Assembly (NCBI GenBank): GCA_003024985.2
Contig: PXIH01S0017994.1
Reading direction: 5' to 3' (one strand)
DNA length: 12,880 nucleotides
From: Euperipatoides rowelli
Lineage: Eukaryota; Onychophora; Udeonychophora; Euonychophora; Peripatopsidae
The position numbers and the translations under genes are program-made. A model generated the notes under the pieces. The model saw only the letters and a program-made list of their open reading frames with translations. It did not search any database and was not told where the DNA came from. Below are positions 1-8,480 of the stretch, piece by piece; positions within the stretch are counted from its first letter, which is position 1, and the number at the start of each line of letters is the position of its first letter.

Positions 1-224
1 GGCTAATTGACAGATGAAAAAAACTCATTAATTTAGGAGAATAATAGGCTGTATAATATTCTAGTTCAGCGCATTAGCTAGAAATTAATTTTTGATTATT
101 AATTATGTATCTCACAGATACCATGATGACTGGAGGGTTACGGCTGTTTTTACCAGAAATGATGTCATAGGATGTGCTATTATGATGTACTATGCGACAT
201 ATACCTATTTCTAATGCATTGCAA

Positions 225-620
225 AATCCAAGATGGCCAACTTCCGGTTCCTGTTTCTTAAAGGTACAAGGGCGTTTTTAATACCGGAAGTGATAATATG
301 ACTTCCTGTTCTATTGTTTGAGGTTCTGAACCAGACTCATCATGCATTGCTAAAATCCAAGATGGCCAACTTCCTGTTTCTGTTATTTTGATAGAACCCC
401 CTCCCATTCTGGATTAACCGGAACATCTGGTTCATTTCATGTAACTTCCAATTCCTCCTCTATTGTCTTAGGTTCTGGACCACTTCCCTTATAGTGCAAA
501 GTCCAGGATGACCAACTTCTGGTTTCTGTCCTATTGTCTGAGGTTCTGGACCACTTCCGGTTTCCACTCATATGACTTCCTGTTCTATTGTCTTATGTTC
601 TGGACCACATTTCCCATAAT
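225..620. repeat. Degenerate repeats of a 'ccaagatggccaacttcc' motif
   Basis: The motif 'aaatccaagatggccaac' followed by 'ttccggtt' or 'ttcctgtt' occurs near 227, 353 and, changed, near 499. A second motif, 'ctattgtctgaggttctg' followed by 'gaccacttcc', recurs near 312, 460, 530 and 583. The two alternate, suggesting an old tandem array with a unit of roughly 100-150 bp that has drifted. No open frame of note runs through it. It lies outside the Polinton promoter, so it is either flanking satellite-like DNA or part of that element's terminal repeat. Confidence 0.6.
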
Positions 621-624
621 GCAA

Positions 625-815
625 TATTCAAAATGGTGGATGGTGGCCCTCTTGGATTGTGCATGCATGAAAACTTAGAAAATATTTTTGAAAAAAANTT
701 TTTTTTTTTAATTTATTCAAAATGTTGGACAAAATGGCAGCCATTTTTTTTTCAAAAAAATTTATTTTAAAATTTTAATTTATTCAAAATGGTGGACAAG
801 ATGGCAGCCTTCTTA
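625..815. repeat. Degenerate repeats around 'attcaaaatggtggacaaga'
   Basis: Three related copies of 'attcaaaatggtggacaaga', each followed by 'tggcagcc' or a variant, start near 626, 715 and 783, separated by T- and A-rich runs. The core AARATGGCGGC-like string resembles a YY1 site in animals, but decay and unknown species make a regulatory role only a guess. The N at 698 lies in the homopolymer between copies. The short reading frame across here (588-770) is low-complexity and not credible as a gene. Confidence 0.55.
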
Positions 816-879
816 TCACATGGTCTTCACTTACTAGAAAGATAGGGTTTGAAGTCAGGTGTAATTAGCATATGTCATA

Positions 880-1000
880 GCGCAACATGTTAAGACATGT
901 TGGTTGAAAAGCGTGGACCACTGATTGGTCTAAGCCTATCACATGGGGTTACTATACCCTATAAATAGACAAAGAAATAACTAAAAAAAATTCATTCGCC
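880..1000 (+). promoter_or_regulatory. Core promoter of the Polinton polymerase transcript
   Basis: An inverted CCAAT box (gattgg, about 922-927) lies about 35 bp upstream of a good TATA box, TATAAATA at 960-967. Initiation would be expected near 990-1000. It sits on the correct strand ahead of a leader, a probable intron and the polymerase ATG at 1534. Upstream, 'acatgttaagacatgttggt' (about 886-905) contains an imperfect palindrome. The TATA spacing is seen directly; the start site is inferred. Confidence 0.6.
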
Positions 1001-1081
1001 ATTCCTGATCCAGCTTGCTGCTATCAANAGCCAGAATTATTACACCTGCTTACTTTAGAAGAATTCACGATAGAAAAAAAA

Positions 1082-1406
1082 GTAAGTTTTATTTTCTAAG
1101 ATAGTTTTATTTTTTTAAGATAGCTTTATTTGTCTAAAATATTTTTCTTTAAGATAGTTTCATTTTCTAAATTTTTTTCTAACTTATGGCTTAACATTTT
1201 TAATAACGTTTACATTTAATTTTAAGCCCCTTATGATTATAGCTTAGCATTTTTAAAGCTTTTAATAACATTTATATTTAATTTTAAGCCCCTTGTGATT
1301 ATAACTTAACATTTTTAAAGCTTTTTTCTTATTTAAGACCTTTATGACTTTAGTATATTACATATACCAGTACTCATGATTTTTTTTCTTTTCTTTTTAT
1401 TTTTAG
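1082..1406 (+). other. Probable 5'-leader intron of the polymerase transcript
   Basis: A near-consensus donor (GTAAGT, 1082-1087) follows an A-rich exon end. A matching acceptor lies at 1405-1406, where a pyrimidine tract from about 1381 leads to TTTTTAG. The 325-bp interval is far more AT-rich than the sequence after it and has no open frame. The leader exon would run from about 990 to 1081, the second exon begins at 1407, and the polymerase ATG (1534) is 128 bp further. Splicing is inferred from signals only. Confidence 0.55.
1090..1327 (+). repeat. Short tandem repeats inside the leader intron
   Basis: The motif 'aagatagttttatttt' recurs three times with changes between about 1098 and 1167. 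After it, a unit of about 62 bp ending in 'tttaattttaagcccc' is present as 1184-1230, 1231-1292 and a partial 1293-1327. No coding potential is seen. The duplications explain much of the length of the intron. Confidence 0.6.
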
Positions 1407-1533
1407 ATTTGTCCTGCTTCTCAATAGTCAAAGTTCGCCATCCAATTCCTGAAGTGCCGGTCATCTTGTGAAGTGCCATCCAGAAATTCACCACTCACCT
1501 ATTTTTAAAAGTGCAACCTTCAAGAAAAAAGAA

Positions 1534-4500
1534 ATGGATCCAGTCCAGCCAATCCAACCTCGTGAGGTAAGATTTACTAATACTTTAGCTGAATTGAGTA
1601 ATGCTAATTTGATGATGAATCCATGTACTGTATTTTCTCCACCTAAATTAAATGCAAATCTTCCATCTCAACCCGATTCTCAATCTATTTTAACTCCACC
1701 TTTTACTTTTACAGATCCTGCACCACCTGTGAAATATATTAGCATTTAGAAACCAAAAGTTACAAAACCACCTGTGAAATATTTTAGCAGTTTTAATCCT
1801 TAAGTTATACCACTGTCTATTCAACAACCTTTAACTATTTTGAAACCTAAAGTTGTACCACCACATATAAGTATTTTAAAACCTAAAGTTATACCACCAC
1901 TTAATCAAAACCCGACTAGGATGGCAAGTTTATTTAAATGTCCAGTAGGAGGAGGAGACACATCACATGATCCTTTACCAATGAAAAAGCCTTTAGTCGA
2001 TTATCCCCTAACTGACGAATCAGAGATGTCGGATTTGGAAGAAGATTCAGTGAATCTTCCTGCATCTCTGATATCCCCTCCACATCAGGTAGGGCATAGG
2101 GTATGATCGGGTAGAGGGTTTATTTTCACCTCAACCAGGCCCATCCCACCCATATTCCCCCAATCATAGTCGTGTGCCTCCTTCTCCTCCCCCATATATA
2201 TTTTTTTTTGGCAGTGATGATGATTCAGATGATAATGGTTTACAGCACTTGGAGAAAGATAATATCATAGAATATAAAAATGCTTTAATAAATAATCATG
2301 AAAGGAATAATGCTGATGATGATGATAATATGGATAACACCATTGATTCAATTGATTCAAATGATGAGATTGTTCCATACCAAGTTGAAACAGCATTTGA
2401 ATGCCATTTACAAATTTGGCGATTGCCCCCACAAGGGCAATGTAAATACATACCAATTTTTTTGAAAAATGCTAAACGTCACCTTGAGAGCTGTATAAAG
2501 GATGCTTTAAATAAGCATGATGCTCTCAAAGTGAATCTATGTTTAGAGTGTCAGTTTAAGAGAGGTGAGGATAGATTTACCTTTCTGTTTAAAATGAAAA
2601 ATGTTTTAATTACGAGAAATATGTCTATCAATATGACTTTAGAGTCCATGATCGCATCTATTTTAAGTGAGAAAAATGATCTAACCCATAAAGGTTCTGG
2701 ATGGTTTTGTTAGCTATCTCATTTATTGAGCTTTGCCTCAATAGATGTGATGTATCAAGAGGCTCTTCTTACATTGATCTGCCACCATACATCAAAAATA
2801 AAAAGGCATGCATTAATGTTAAAAACCTAAGGGATAAGAAATGTTTTGCATGGAGCATTTTAGCCTATGCAAATAATCACATAGAATGACTATCACATTA
2901 TAAAGTTTATTTGAATAATGAGGATGCGAAAAATAATGCTTTGAAATTTGGAGACCTTAGATTTCCAATAGCATTAACAGATATTTCAAAATTTGAAAGA
3001 ATGAATGAGATATCTTTTAATGTCATTGGAGTTAATGACGATAATAAATTTTTTCCAGTTACGGACATCATTCACCCTAGGTCTGTGGATCTAATTTTCT
3101 TTAAATATGAGGAAAATGAAAAAGGACATTATGTTCTGATTAAAGATTTAAGCAGGCTCTTGAGGTCACAAGTAACTAAAATGGAGCATCACATTTCTTC
3201 TGTCGTAATTTTTTTGGGCATTATGGGAGGCAGGTTTTATTTGAAAAACATCAAGTGTGTTGTTTATTCAATAAAACTTCCTGCATAATGCTCCCAAATG
3301 ATTCACAGAACATTTAGAATTTAAAGAATATGAAAGTGTCATAAAGTACCTTTCGTCATTTACGCGGACTTCGAGTGCCTGCTGAAAAAATCCACAGACT
3401 CTGATATTTTACACAACCATATTCCTTCATCTTATGCTTACTATATTAAAAATTCTTTCAAATATAAAAGTTTAAAAAGGACCTGAGATTTAAAGAGAAA
3501 CTTGATAAGTTTAGGGGTGAGGATTCCCATAAGGATTTTGTTCATAATATCTATGAAGATGCAAAGCATATATACACTGAGTTTATGAAAGACATCAAGC
3601 ACATTAACATGATCGATGAGGCTAAAGAAAATTTGATGATAGAACTCCTAAAGTTAGGGATTATTGTCATATATCAGGGCAGTATCAGGGCACCCTCTGT
3701 AATAGGTGTAATTTAAGATTTGAGCAGCCAACATAATTATATTTCATAACTATTTCCATTATGACTCTCATCTTTTTCTTAAAGCTTTAGCATCACCAGA
3801 CTATCCTGGAACACTTTCACTGGTCCCTTAAACCAAAGTAACCTATATTTCTTTAAGTAAAAAAAGTTGTATGTGATGATGGTAAAAGTCATATTGCATT
3901 TTTTAGACAGTTACCAATTCTTATCTTCCAGCTTAGCTGAAAGATTAGAACTGAAACAGTTTAAAGTCATGAAGTAAAATTTCCCTGACAAGGCTACACA
4001 TAGCCTCATTTTAAGAAAGTGAGTATTTCCGTACCAGCATATCGACCATATGGACCGATATCTAGAATGTCAGTTACCGCCTCAAGATGAATTTTATAAT
4101 GATTTATCTGATGCGCACATTTCAGATGATGAGTATCAACATGCTCATCATGTCTGGTCTGAATTTAATTTACAGATATTAGGTGAGTATAGTGATCTGT
4201 ATCTGAAATGTGATGTTTTGATTTTAGTTAACATTTTCGAGCAGTTTAGACTTCCTGCAAAATGCACTGTAAATTAGACCTCGTGCACTTCTTTATAGCT
4301 CTCGGATAATCCTGAAATGTGATGCTAAAGTATACCAAAGTTAAATTACAGCTATTACAGGATTATGAACATAAGGTTTCTCACTGATACGCCAAAGCAA
4401 ATAATCTATAGGTGACTGATTATGATACCGACCAATACCGCACCTACCTCATGTATTTCGACATAAATAACTTGTATGGATGGTCAATGGAGCAGCCATT

Positions 4501-4690
4501 TCCTCTAAATAATTTCAAATNGTTAAGTGAAGAAAAAATCATGAATCTTAAATTACCATTCGCCCTAATGATGCACCTATTAGCTACATCTTAGAGGTAG
4601 ACCTTGAGTCCCTGATAATCTACATAAATACAACGACTTTCCACTAGCTCCATATAGAAAATTAGTAGACATAAAATGGGTCTCATCTTA
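1534..4690 (+). pseudogene. polB: Polinton/Maverick (adintovirus-type) protein-primed DNA polymerase B, broken and 3'-truncated
   Basis: The family copies the linear element DNA using a terminal protein primer. The ATG at 1534 is chosen for its GAAATGG context and position after the leader. About 390 codons of Pro/Asp-rich N-terminus come first. The family's conserved block follows near 2690-2890 (GSGW, then SSYIDLP, then CFAWSILAY) and continues through HYVLIKDLSRLL at about 3130. Exonuclease motif I (YADFECLL) has its DFE at 3367-3375. An endonuclease VII-like finger (CHISGQY... CNRCNL) lies at 3659-3720. Exo II (FHNYFHYDSH) is 3742-3771, and a LDSYQFLSSSL block is near 3906. Exo III (YLKCD) is 4200-4214 and motif A (FDINNLYGWSM) is 4457-4489. 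Homology fades after DFPLAPYRK near 4665, so motifs B and C are absent. In-frame stops lie at 1747, 1801, 2887, 4394 and 4409, with frame changes near 2097, 2700, 3190, 3305, 3350, 3490, 3650, 3735, 3890, 4250 and 4580. It cannot make an active enzyme. Confidence 0.93.
1735..1910 (+). repeat. Proline-rich KPKV repeats in the polymerase N-terminus
   Basis: Within the polymerase frame, the peptides 'ISILKPKVIPPL', 'LTILKPKVVPPH', 'ISI*KPKVTKPP' and a broken '*VIPL' recur, with 'PPVKYISI' and 'PPVKYFSS' between them. At DNA level 'aaacctaaagtt' followed by 'taccacca' occurs at about 1842 and 1879, and 'ccacctgtgaaatat' at about 1722 and 1769. Two units carry stop codons. Repeat expansion in a disordered linker is the likely cause. 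Confidence 0.7.
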
Positions 4691-4736
4691 TTTAGTATAA
4701 GCCATCCAGAATGAAAAAATTACTTATGACATTAAA

Positions 4737-5368
4737 TTATATATTATAATTTTTATAACTTTTCATGAGTTGGGGTAAGATATCTAAATATTTTAATGTA
4801 TTTTTAGCGGTGAAATATCTTCACATACATTTCTTTAATGTACGGTTGAAATGTTCAACAACCGCAGCTTTTAATTCTGACTTGGTCACAAAGAAATGAA
4901 TATTATTTTCTTTTGAATAACTTTGAAAGATGTTTTTCTGAAATTCTTTACCATCATCTGTCTGAATCTAATTCGGTTTACATTCTTCTATAATTTTTTT
5001 AAAGGTAATAAGAATTTCTTTAGCTGTTTTAGTTTTCATAGGTAGGACCCAAGCATATTCATAAAAGACATCTATACAAGTTAATAAATATTTAAATTCT
5101 GAATTATATTTGGAAATATTTTGTAGATCTACTAAGTCCGCTTGGAATTGATCATCGATCCCATGCACGGTAGTCTTTCTTCTTTTTTATTTTTTCCGAC
5201 AGGTTTATGCAAAGTATACGCATCTTGTGTTTTAAACCACTCATTAAATTTTGTTTAATTATATGCTGTACCTTCTTCTTCTCGTATACCCTGATGGAAA
5301 GCTTGTTTCCCTGATAGACTGCCCACTTGTTCGGGGTTGTAATATTTTTCTATCCATCAATTTTCCAT
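4737..5368 (-). pseudogene. INT: Polinton/Maverick retroviral-like (rve) DDE integrase, broken
   Basis: This enzyme inserts the element DNA into the host chromosome. The ATG at 5368 opens a frame with the family's N-terminal block (KYYNPEQVGSL, about 5347-5315). A linker (DAYTLHKPVGKN, about 5215-5180) and the core follow. Catalytic residues are all visible: D1 in FQADLVDL (5138-5136), D2 in QTDDGKEF (4958-4956) and E in KAAVVEHFNRTLK (4856-4854). That gives 59 residues between D1 and D2 and 33 between D2 and E. RYFT and a LDILPQLMKSY block close it before a TAA at 4739-4737. Lesions are an early TGA at codon 4, a TAA near 5260, a one-base shift in an A-run near 5185, TAG at 4970-4968 and TGA (for the usual Trp) near 4830. 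No C-terminal chromodomain is present. It faces the polymerase remnant 46 bp away. Confidence 0.93.
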
Positions 5369-5468
5369 TTTTATTACAACACCTACTCCAGAATATAAGT
5401 TTAAGTTTCATATGTCTGATACGTATCATATTTTGATAACTAATAACCTGAAATAAAAAGTTCATAAG

Positions 5469-5478
5469 TATTTATATA
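5469..5478 (-). promoter_or_regulatory. TATA box for the integrase gene
   Basis: On the minus strand the sequence reads TATATAAATA, about 100 bp upstream of the integrase ATG at 5368. The polymerase has TATAAATA at 960-967, so both terminal genes of the element would be driven inward from its ends, as expected for Polintons. No longer inverted-repeat match between the two promoter regions is evident by eye. Confidence 0.5.
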
Positions 5479-5487
5479 GCACCCTAC

Positions 5488-5560
5488 TAAGGATGGGCAA
5501 AAATACTAATTTTGTTATCCAGATAACCACCATTAATATCCGGATATCAAACAGATAACC
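5488..5560 (+). mobile_element. Possible hAT-type transposon or MITE end
   Basis: The stretch begins 'taaggatgggcaaaaatact' and continues with repeated 'ttatccagataacc', 'atatccggatatc' and 'agataaccc' motifs. Many hAT-superfamily ends carry a GGGCAAAATA-like start followed by TTATC/GATAA-rich subterminal repeats. I found no partner inverted end in the window and no 8-bp duplication, so the call rests on resemblance alone. Confidence 0.25.
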
Positions 5561-5870
5561 CCTCCCCCTCCAAATCTAATAAATTCAAAATGTAAAAATT
5601 TTGCAAACAAAATTTCAAATTGATATAATATTTGGCTGTTATATAGACCTACTGTACATATGGATTGTTTCTTTAATATACCGTAATTATAATATTAAAT
5701 TTTTTGTCATAAATTTAAGCAAAGATTTAAAAGATATAAAATAAAAAAAATCAACGAACATACAGTAAATACTGTAAAATAAACAAATGCCATTATATTT
5801 TTATCAAATGCAAAATTAAATTGTTTCTTAAGTTAATCTCAACTAAAATCTTCAGGGTAGTCTTGGTTCC
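5561..5870. other. AT-rich stretch without recognisable features
   Basis: About 310 bp of A+T-rich sequence between the possible hAT-like end and the hairpins. There are no reading frames of note, no convincing repeats and no conserved motif. A small palindrome, tacagta-aa-tactgta, lies at 5761-5776. It could be the body of a non-autonomous element or plain intergenic DNA. Confidence 0.5.
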
Positions 5871-5873
5871 GTG

Positions 5874-5973
5874 ATCAAGCGAATTCACTTCCGCTTGATG
5901 AACCAAAGTCATATGCTGAGGTGTTCAGGTTTGCGCCTCAGCTTGGACGCAAACCTGTACACCTCAGCATATG
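5874..5973. repeat. Two adjacent hairpins at the LINE truncation point
   Basis: The first hairpin pairs atcaagcg (5874-5881) with cgcttgat (5892-5899). The second pairs 5910-5935 with 5948-5973: 26-base arms beginning catatgctgag, one mismatch, 12-base loop. Recognisable homology to LINE ORF2 ends a few bases beyond the second hairpin, at about 5977. The long near-perfect arms point to a recent foldback or template-switch event rather than a coding remnant. Confidence 0.8.
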
Positions 5974-5976
5974 CCT

Positions 5977-6250
5977 TCAGCACATGGAGGCCCAGTTTTT
6001 CTTTACCAATATTGCCATTACAGCATGCGCTGTTACATGTCTTACCTCAAATACTGTAAACTTCCTAAGCAGCACTTTCCATATCTTGCGATTATCAGAT
6101 GCCTTGATGTGTGTTTCCTGTATAAAACAGCAATGATGGAAAAGTTTTTAACATCAACTTTGAAATAATAAAGGCCTTGTTTATCTTATTCAAGCCTCTA
6201 ACGTTTAAACTCATAAATGCAAAATTTTTATCTTGATTACTTTGCGACAT
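5977..6250 (-). pseudogene. ORF2: LINE ORF2, N-terminal fragment with AP-endonuclease start
   Basis: ORF2 of L1/Tx1-type LINEs encodes an apurinic-type endonuclease, which nicks the target, followed by reverse transcriptase. The ATG at 6250 is followed within 15 codons by FMSLNVRGLNK, the family's first endonuclease block with its metal-site Asn. A one-base shift near 6140 leads to FIQETHIKASDNRKIW, the second block with the catalytic Glu in QETH. VMAILVKKNW then matches the GxxIL region, and a TGA at 5979-5977 closes the frame. Nothing of the later endonuclease or the reverse transcriptase follows; hairpins replace it. It lies 173 bp after ORF1 on the same strand. Loss of the 3' rather than the 5' part is unusual for a LINE. 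Confidence 0.8.
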
Positions 6251-6423
6251 AAATATTTTAAAGTTTGAATTTCTTTAACAAAAAAAAATATAAGGTTCTA
6301 ATTTCCAAATGTTATTTTCAAATTTCTACTAACAAATGCATTAACAAATAAAAATTTAATTTTATGCAATTAAAACAATGAGTGAATACCGGCAACTTCT
6401 ACTATATTCATTGTAACATAACG

Positions 6424-7825
6424 TTATTCAACAGACATCTTTACCTTTTTATTCACTACATATTCATCTAATCCTTCACCACCATCATTCATATCCTGTA
6501 AAGTAATGCTACCAACTTTTCTGCCTCTTCTATTTCTCAAATCATAACTAATCTCAGCATTCACGGCTGTATCGTTAGGCTCCGTCATAACCTCCATTTT
6601 CTTCAACTCTGTCTGAGAAAGACACAGAGTGGCAGTACTAGTTGATAAATTAGCAATAAACTTCTCTTCCTTGTTTTGTATACTATTACCAGCTTTTGGA
6701 TCAATTCCATTACTGATAATCAGTGCATTATTTCCTTTTCCCTTTTCTTGATTTGGTTTCTCTGACAATTCTGACCGCTGATCTGAAAATGCATCTATTT
6801 CCATAAAAACATCAGTTTTCTGAGTGTCCAACACCATAGCTGCTTGCGCATAAGATTTTTTAAAAATACAATTTGTATGAACCTCCAAATATTTAATTTT
6901 GCACTTCCAAAAAATTTTGATCTTGCACTCAGCAGACTTATGGCCTATCTCTTTGCACCGCAAACATAAAGGTTCTCTTCCAGGGACAGTTATGAGTACA
7001 GTTATATTTTTTATTTTAATTAAGTTCAGAATCTCTTCAAAAGAAATTTTATTTTTGACTGATGCTTTTACTATTAACACGCTTGAAAATAGATATATAT
7101 CGTCTGGCAACACTATTTTCTCATTTTTAATGTCCAAAACATGTACATATTTTTCTAGTTCTTGCATAAGAGGCATTTAATCCTCATTCTCAGGATACCA
7201 ATGAATTCTAACATTAAAAACGTTAAAAGCAGAGCCCTAATTCGCTGGGATTATAATGACTATTCTGACATGTTATAATATAGTTTTCCATCGTTATCTT
7301 ATATTTTTCATCCTTTATATCTTTGCCAATAAACTTAGGGATACGAGAAAAATGCATACCCCTGATATTTTCCTTTCCTATTATTTTTGCTGCTTTCTTT
7401 ACTATTTCAGACACTTCCAATTTTTCATTGCTCTTCTCACAATACGAAGTAAACATAAATCGACACGGATCGTAGACTGGCTTTAACATTATATCCCTGG
7501 ATTTGAGGGACCGGATAAAAGAGACATACCTCGATGAATACCTCTCGTTGTCTTGAGTAACTTGATAAAAGTTTTTAATGTCAGAAAACAAATTATCGCG
7601 CCACATATGGCTGAAATTCTGTTCCACAAAATCGCAAGATTGATGCGTATCCACCATCTTGCGCATGTCTCTTATACTCAATTCTTCAATGACATCTTTA
7701 AATAAAAACTTATTGTTTTTTTAACATAAGAATAAATTCCATTTCTTTCATAGAAGTAAATGGAATGGTGGATTTTCAATAAATTTAGTTACATAATAAT
7801 CAATATCTATACCATTAGCAATCAT
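6424..7825 (-). pseudogene. ORF1: LINE ORF1, gag-like RNA-binding protein with CCHC zinc knuckle
   Basis: ORF1 proteins coat the LINE RNA and help form the RNP. The ATG at 7825 overlaps the stop of the upstream ORF as ATGA. The chain starts IANGIDIDYYVTKF and, after two frame changes near 7765 and 7720, runs KFLFKDVIEELSIRDMRK. It then stays open from about 7720 to 7223, shifts one base in a T-run near 7222 and continues NVFNVRIHWYPENED to a TAA at 7182-7180. The last open segment, 7176-6424 (250 codons), holds VPGREPLCLRCKEIGH with the knuckle C-x2-C-x4-H-x4-C at 6966-6925, and ends after a Lys/Arg-rich tail (YDLRNRRGRK). A second knuckle is decayed: one Cys of the pair is Lys. The FNVRIHWYPE region fits the RRM-like part that precedes the knuckles in such proteins. 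Family assignment rests on the knuckle context and on the ORF2 that follows. Confidence 0.75.
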
Positions 7826-8369
7826 TTTGATTGATTTAAAGCCATAAATAAAGTCTCTTGTAGCAGCCTTTTAGAAAGTAATTTTTTAGCTTTGAATTTC
7901 AGTTCTTCAGGGGTGAAGTTTGGATTTCTTTTTTTATACAAATAAATCAAATCGAAATATATAGACTGGTGGATATACTGCATAAAGTTAAAATAATTAA
8001 TATAGTTTGTTGTTGATGAGTGTGGGAGTTCAAGTTTCTTTTGTAGTTCTTTTATCATGGCATAAACACATTTAATATAATTATAACATTCATAAGTTAA
8101 CTGATCTTTGAAATTAAAAAATTTCCCCATTTTGGATCTTAGAAGATAAGTCGAAGTTTGAATTTCATTAAAGTCCATTGAAGTATTACCTTCAGGGTGT
8201 ACCCCTGCAGTCGGTGGTGAGGATGATCGATTCCCATTAAATGGTTGATGGGTGGAAGTGGGTCTGTATAATGATTGGTAGGTCCATTGCCAACTTTATT
8301 GATTGTATCGGCATAAAGATTCAAAGGTTGTGGTGAATTTCTATCTTCGGGTATAATGTAACAACTCAT
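7822..8369 (-). pseudogene. Unrecognised ORF upstream of LINE ORF1 (candidate extra LINE ORF)
   Basis: The ATG at 8369 opens a Pro/Asn-rich segment (MSCYIIPEDRNSPQPLN). One frame change near 8240 joins it, through SSSPPTAGVHPEGNTS, to an open stretch 8178-7822 rich in aromatic, Lys and Leu residues: TYECYNYIKCVYAMIKELQK, then FTPEELKFKAKKLLSKRLL. The total would be about 180 residues. The second half looks helical and basic. I recognise no domain. Its TGA (7824-7822) overlaps the ORF1 ATG (7825-7823), which argues for one transcript with coupled translation. It lies just downstream of a TATA-like site and CCAAT-bearing repeats. Alternatives are the true N-terminal part of ORF1, or cargo from another element. 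Function is unknown. Confidence 0.55.
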
Positions 8370-8471
8370 GATGCTTCGATAGTACTTGTAAAAAATAGCA
8401 CACAGTTCAACTCGTTAGAATCAGTGGTGGAATATGTTAGAAAAAAACTTAGTTTTTCTATACACACTCAT

Positions 8472-8480
8472 CTGTTATAT
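8472..8480 (-). promoter_or_regulatory. TATA-like site ahead of the unrecognised ORF
   Basis: The minus strand reads CATATAACA directly downstream of the CCAAT-bearing repeats and about 105 bp before the ATG at 8369. This is the spacing seen for the integrase gene. The match to TATA consensus is moderate, so the call depends on its place between the repeat array and the ORF. Confidence 0.35.

Noticed and set aside
588-770. Short plus-strand frame across 588-770
   Set aside because: Crosses an N and homopolymers within decayed tandem motifs; no protein-like composition.
2265-2456. Minus-strand frame opposite the polymerase N-terminus
   Set aside because: Shadow of the Asp/Asn-rich coding on the plus strand; His/Tyr-rich low-complexity product.
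4737-5368. Integrase from an LTR retrotransposon or retrovirus
   Set aside because: DAYTLHKP, QADLVDL and KAAVVE.FNRTLK are Polinton-type, no RT/RNase H adjoins it, and a Polinton polymerase does.
5251-5436. Plus-strand hydrophobic frame that looks like a small membrane protein
   Set aside because: Antisense of the integrase N-terminal block, which has family motifs.
5448-5456. Splice acceptor upstream of the integrase ATG (ttttatttcag on the minus strand)
   Set aside because: The TATA box is only about 20 bp upstream, leaving no room for an exon and donor.
5871-6168. Three overlapping plus-strand frames
   Set aside because: They cover the hairpin and the antisense of LINE ORF2, whose minus-strand motifs are clear.
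6899-7486. Plus-strand frames at 6899-7180 and 7256-7486
   Set aside because: Antisense of ORF1, including its zinc knuckle.
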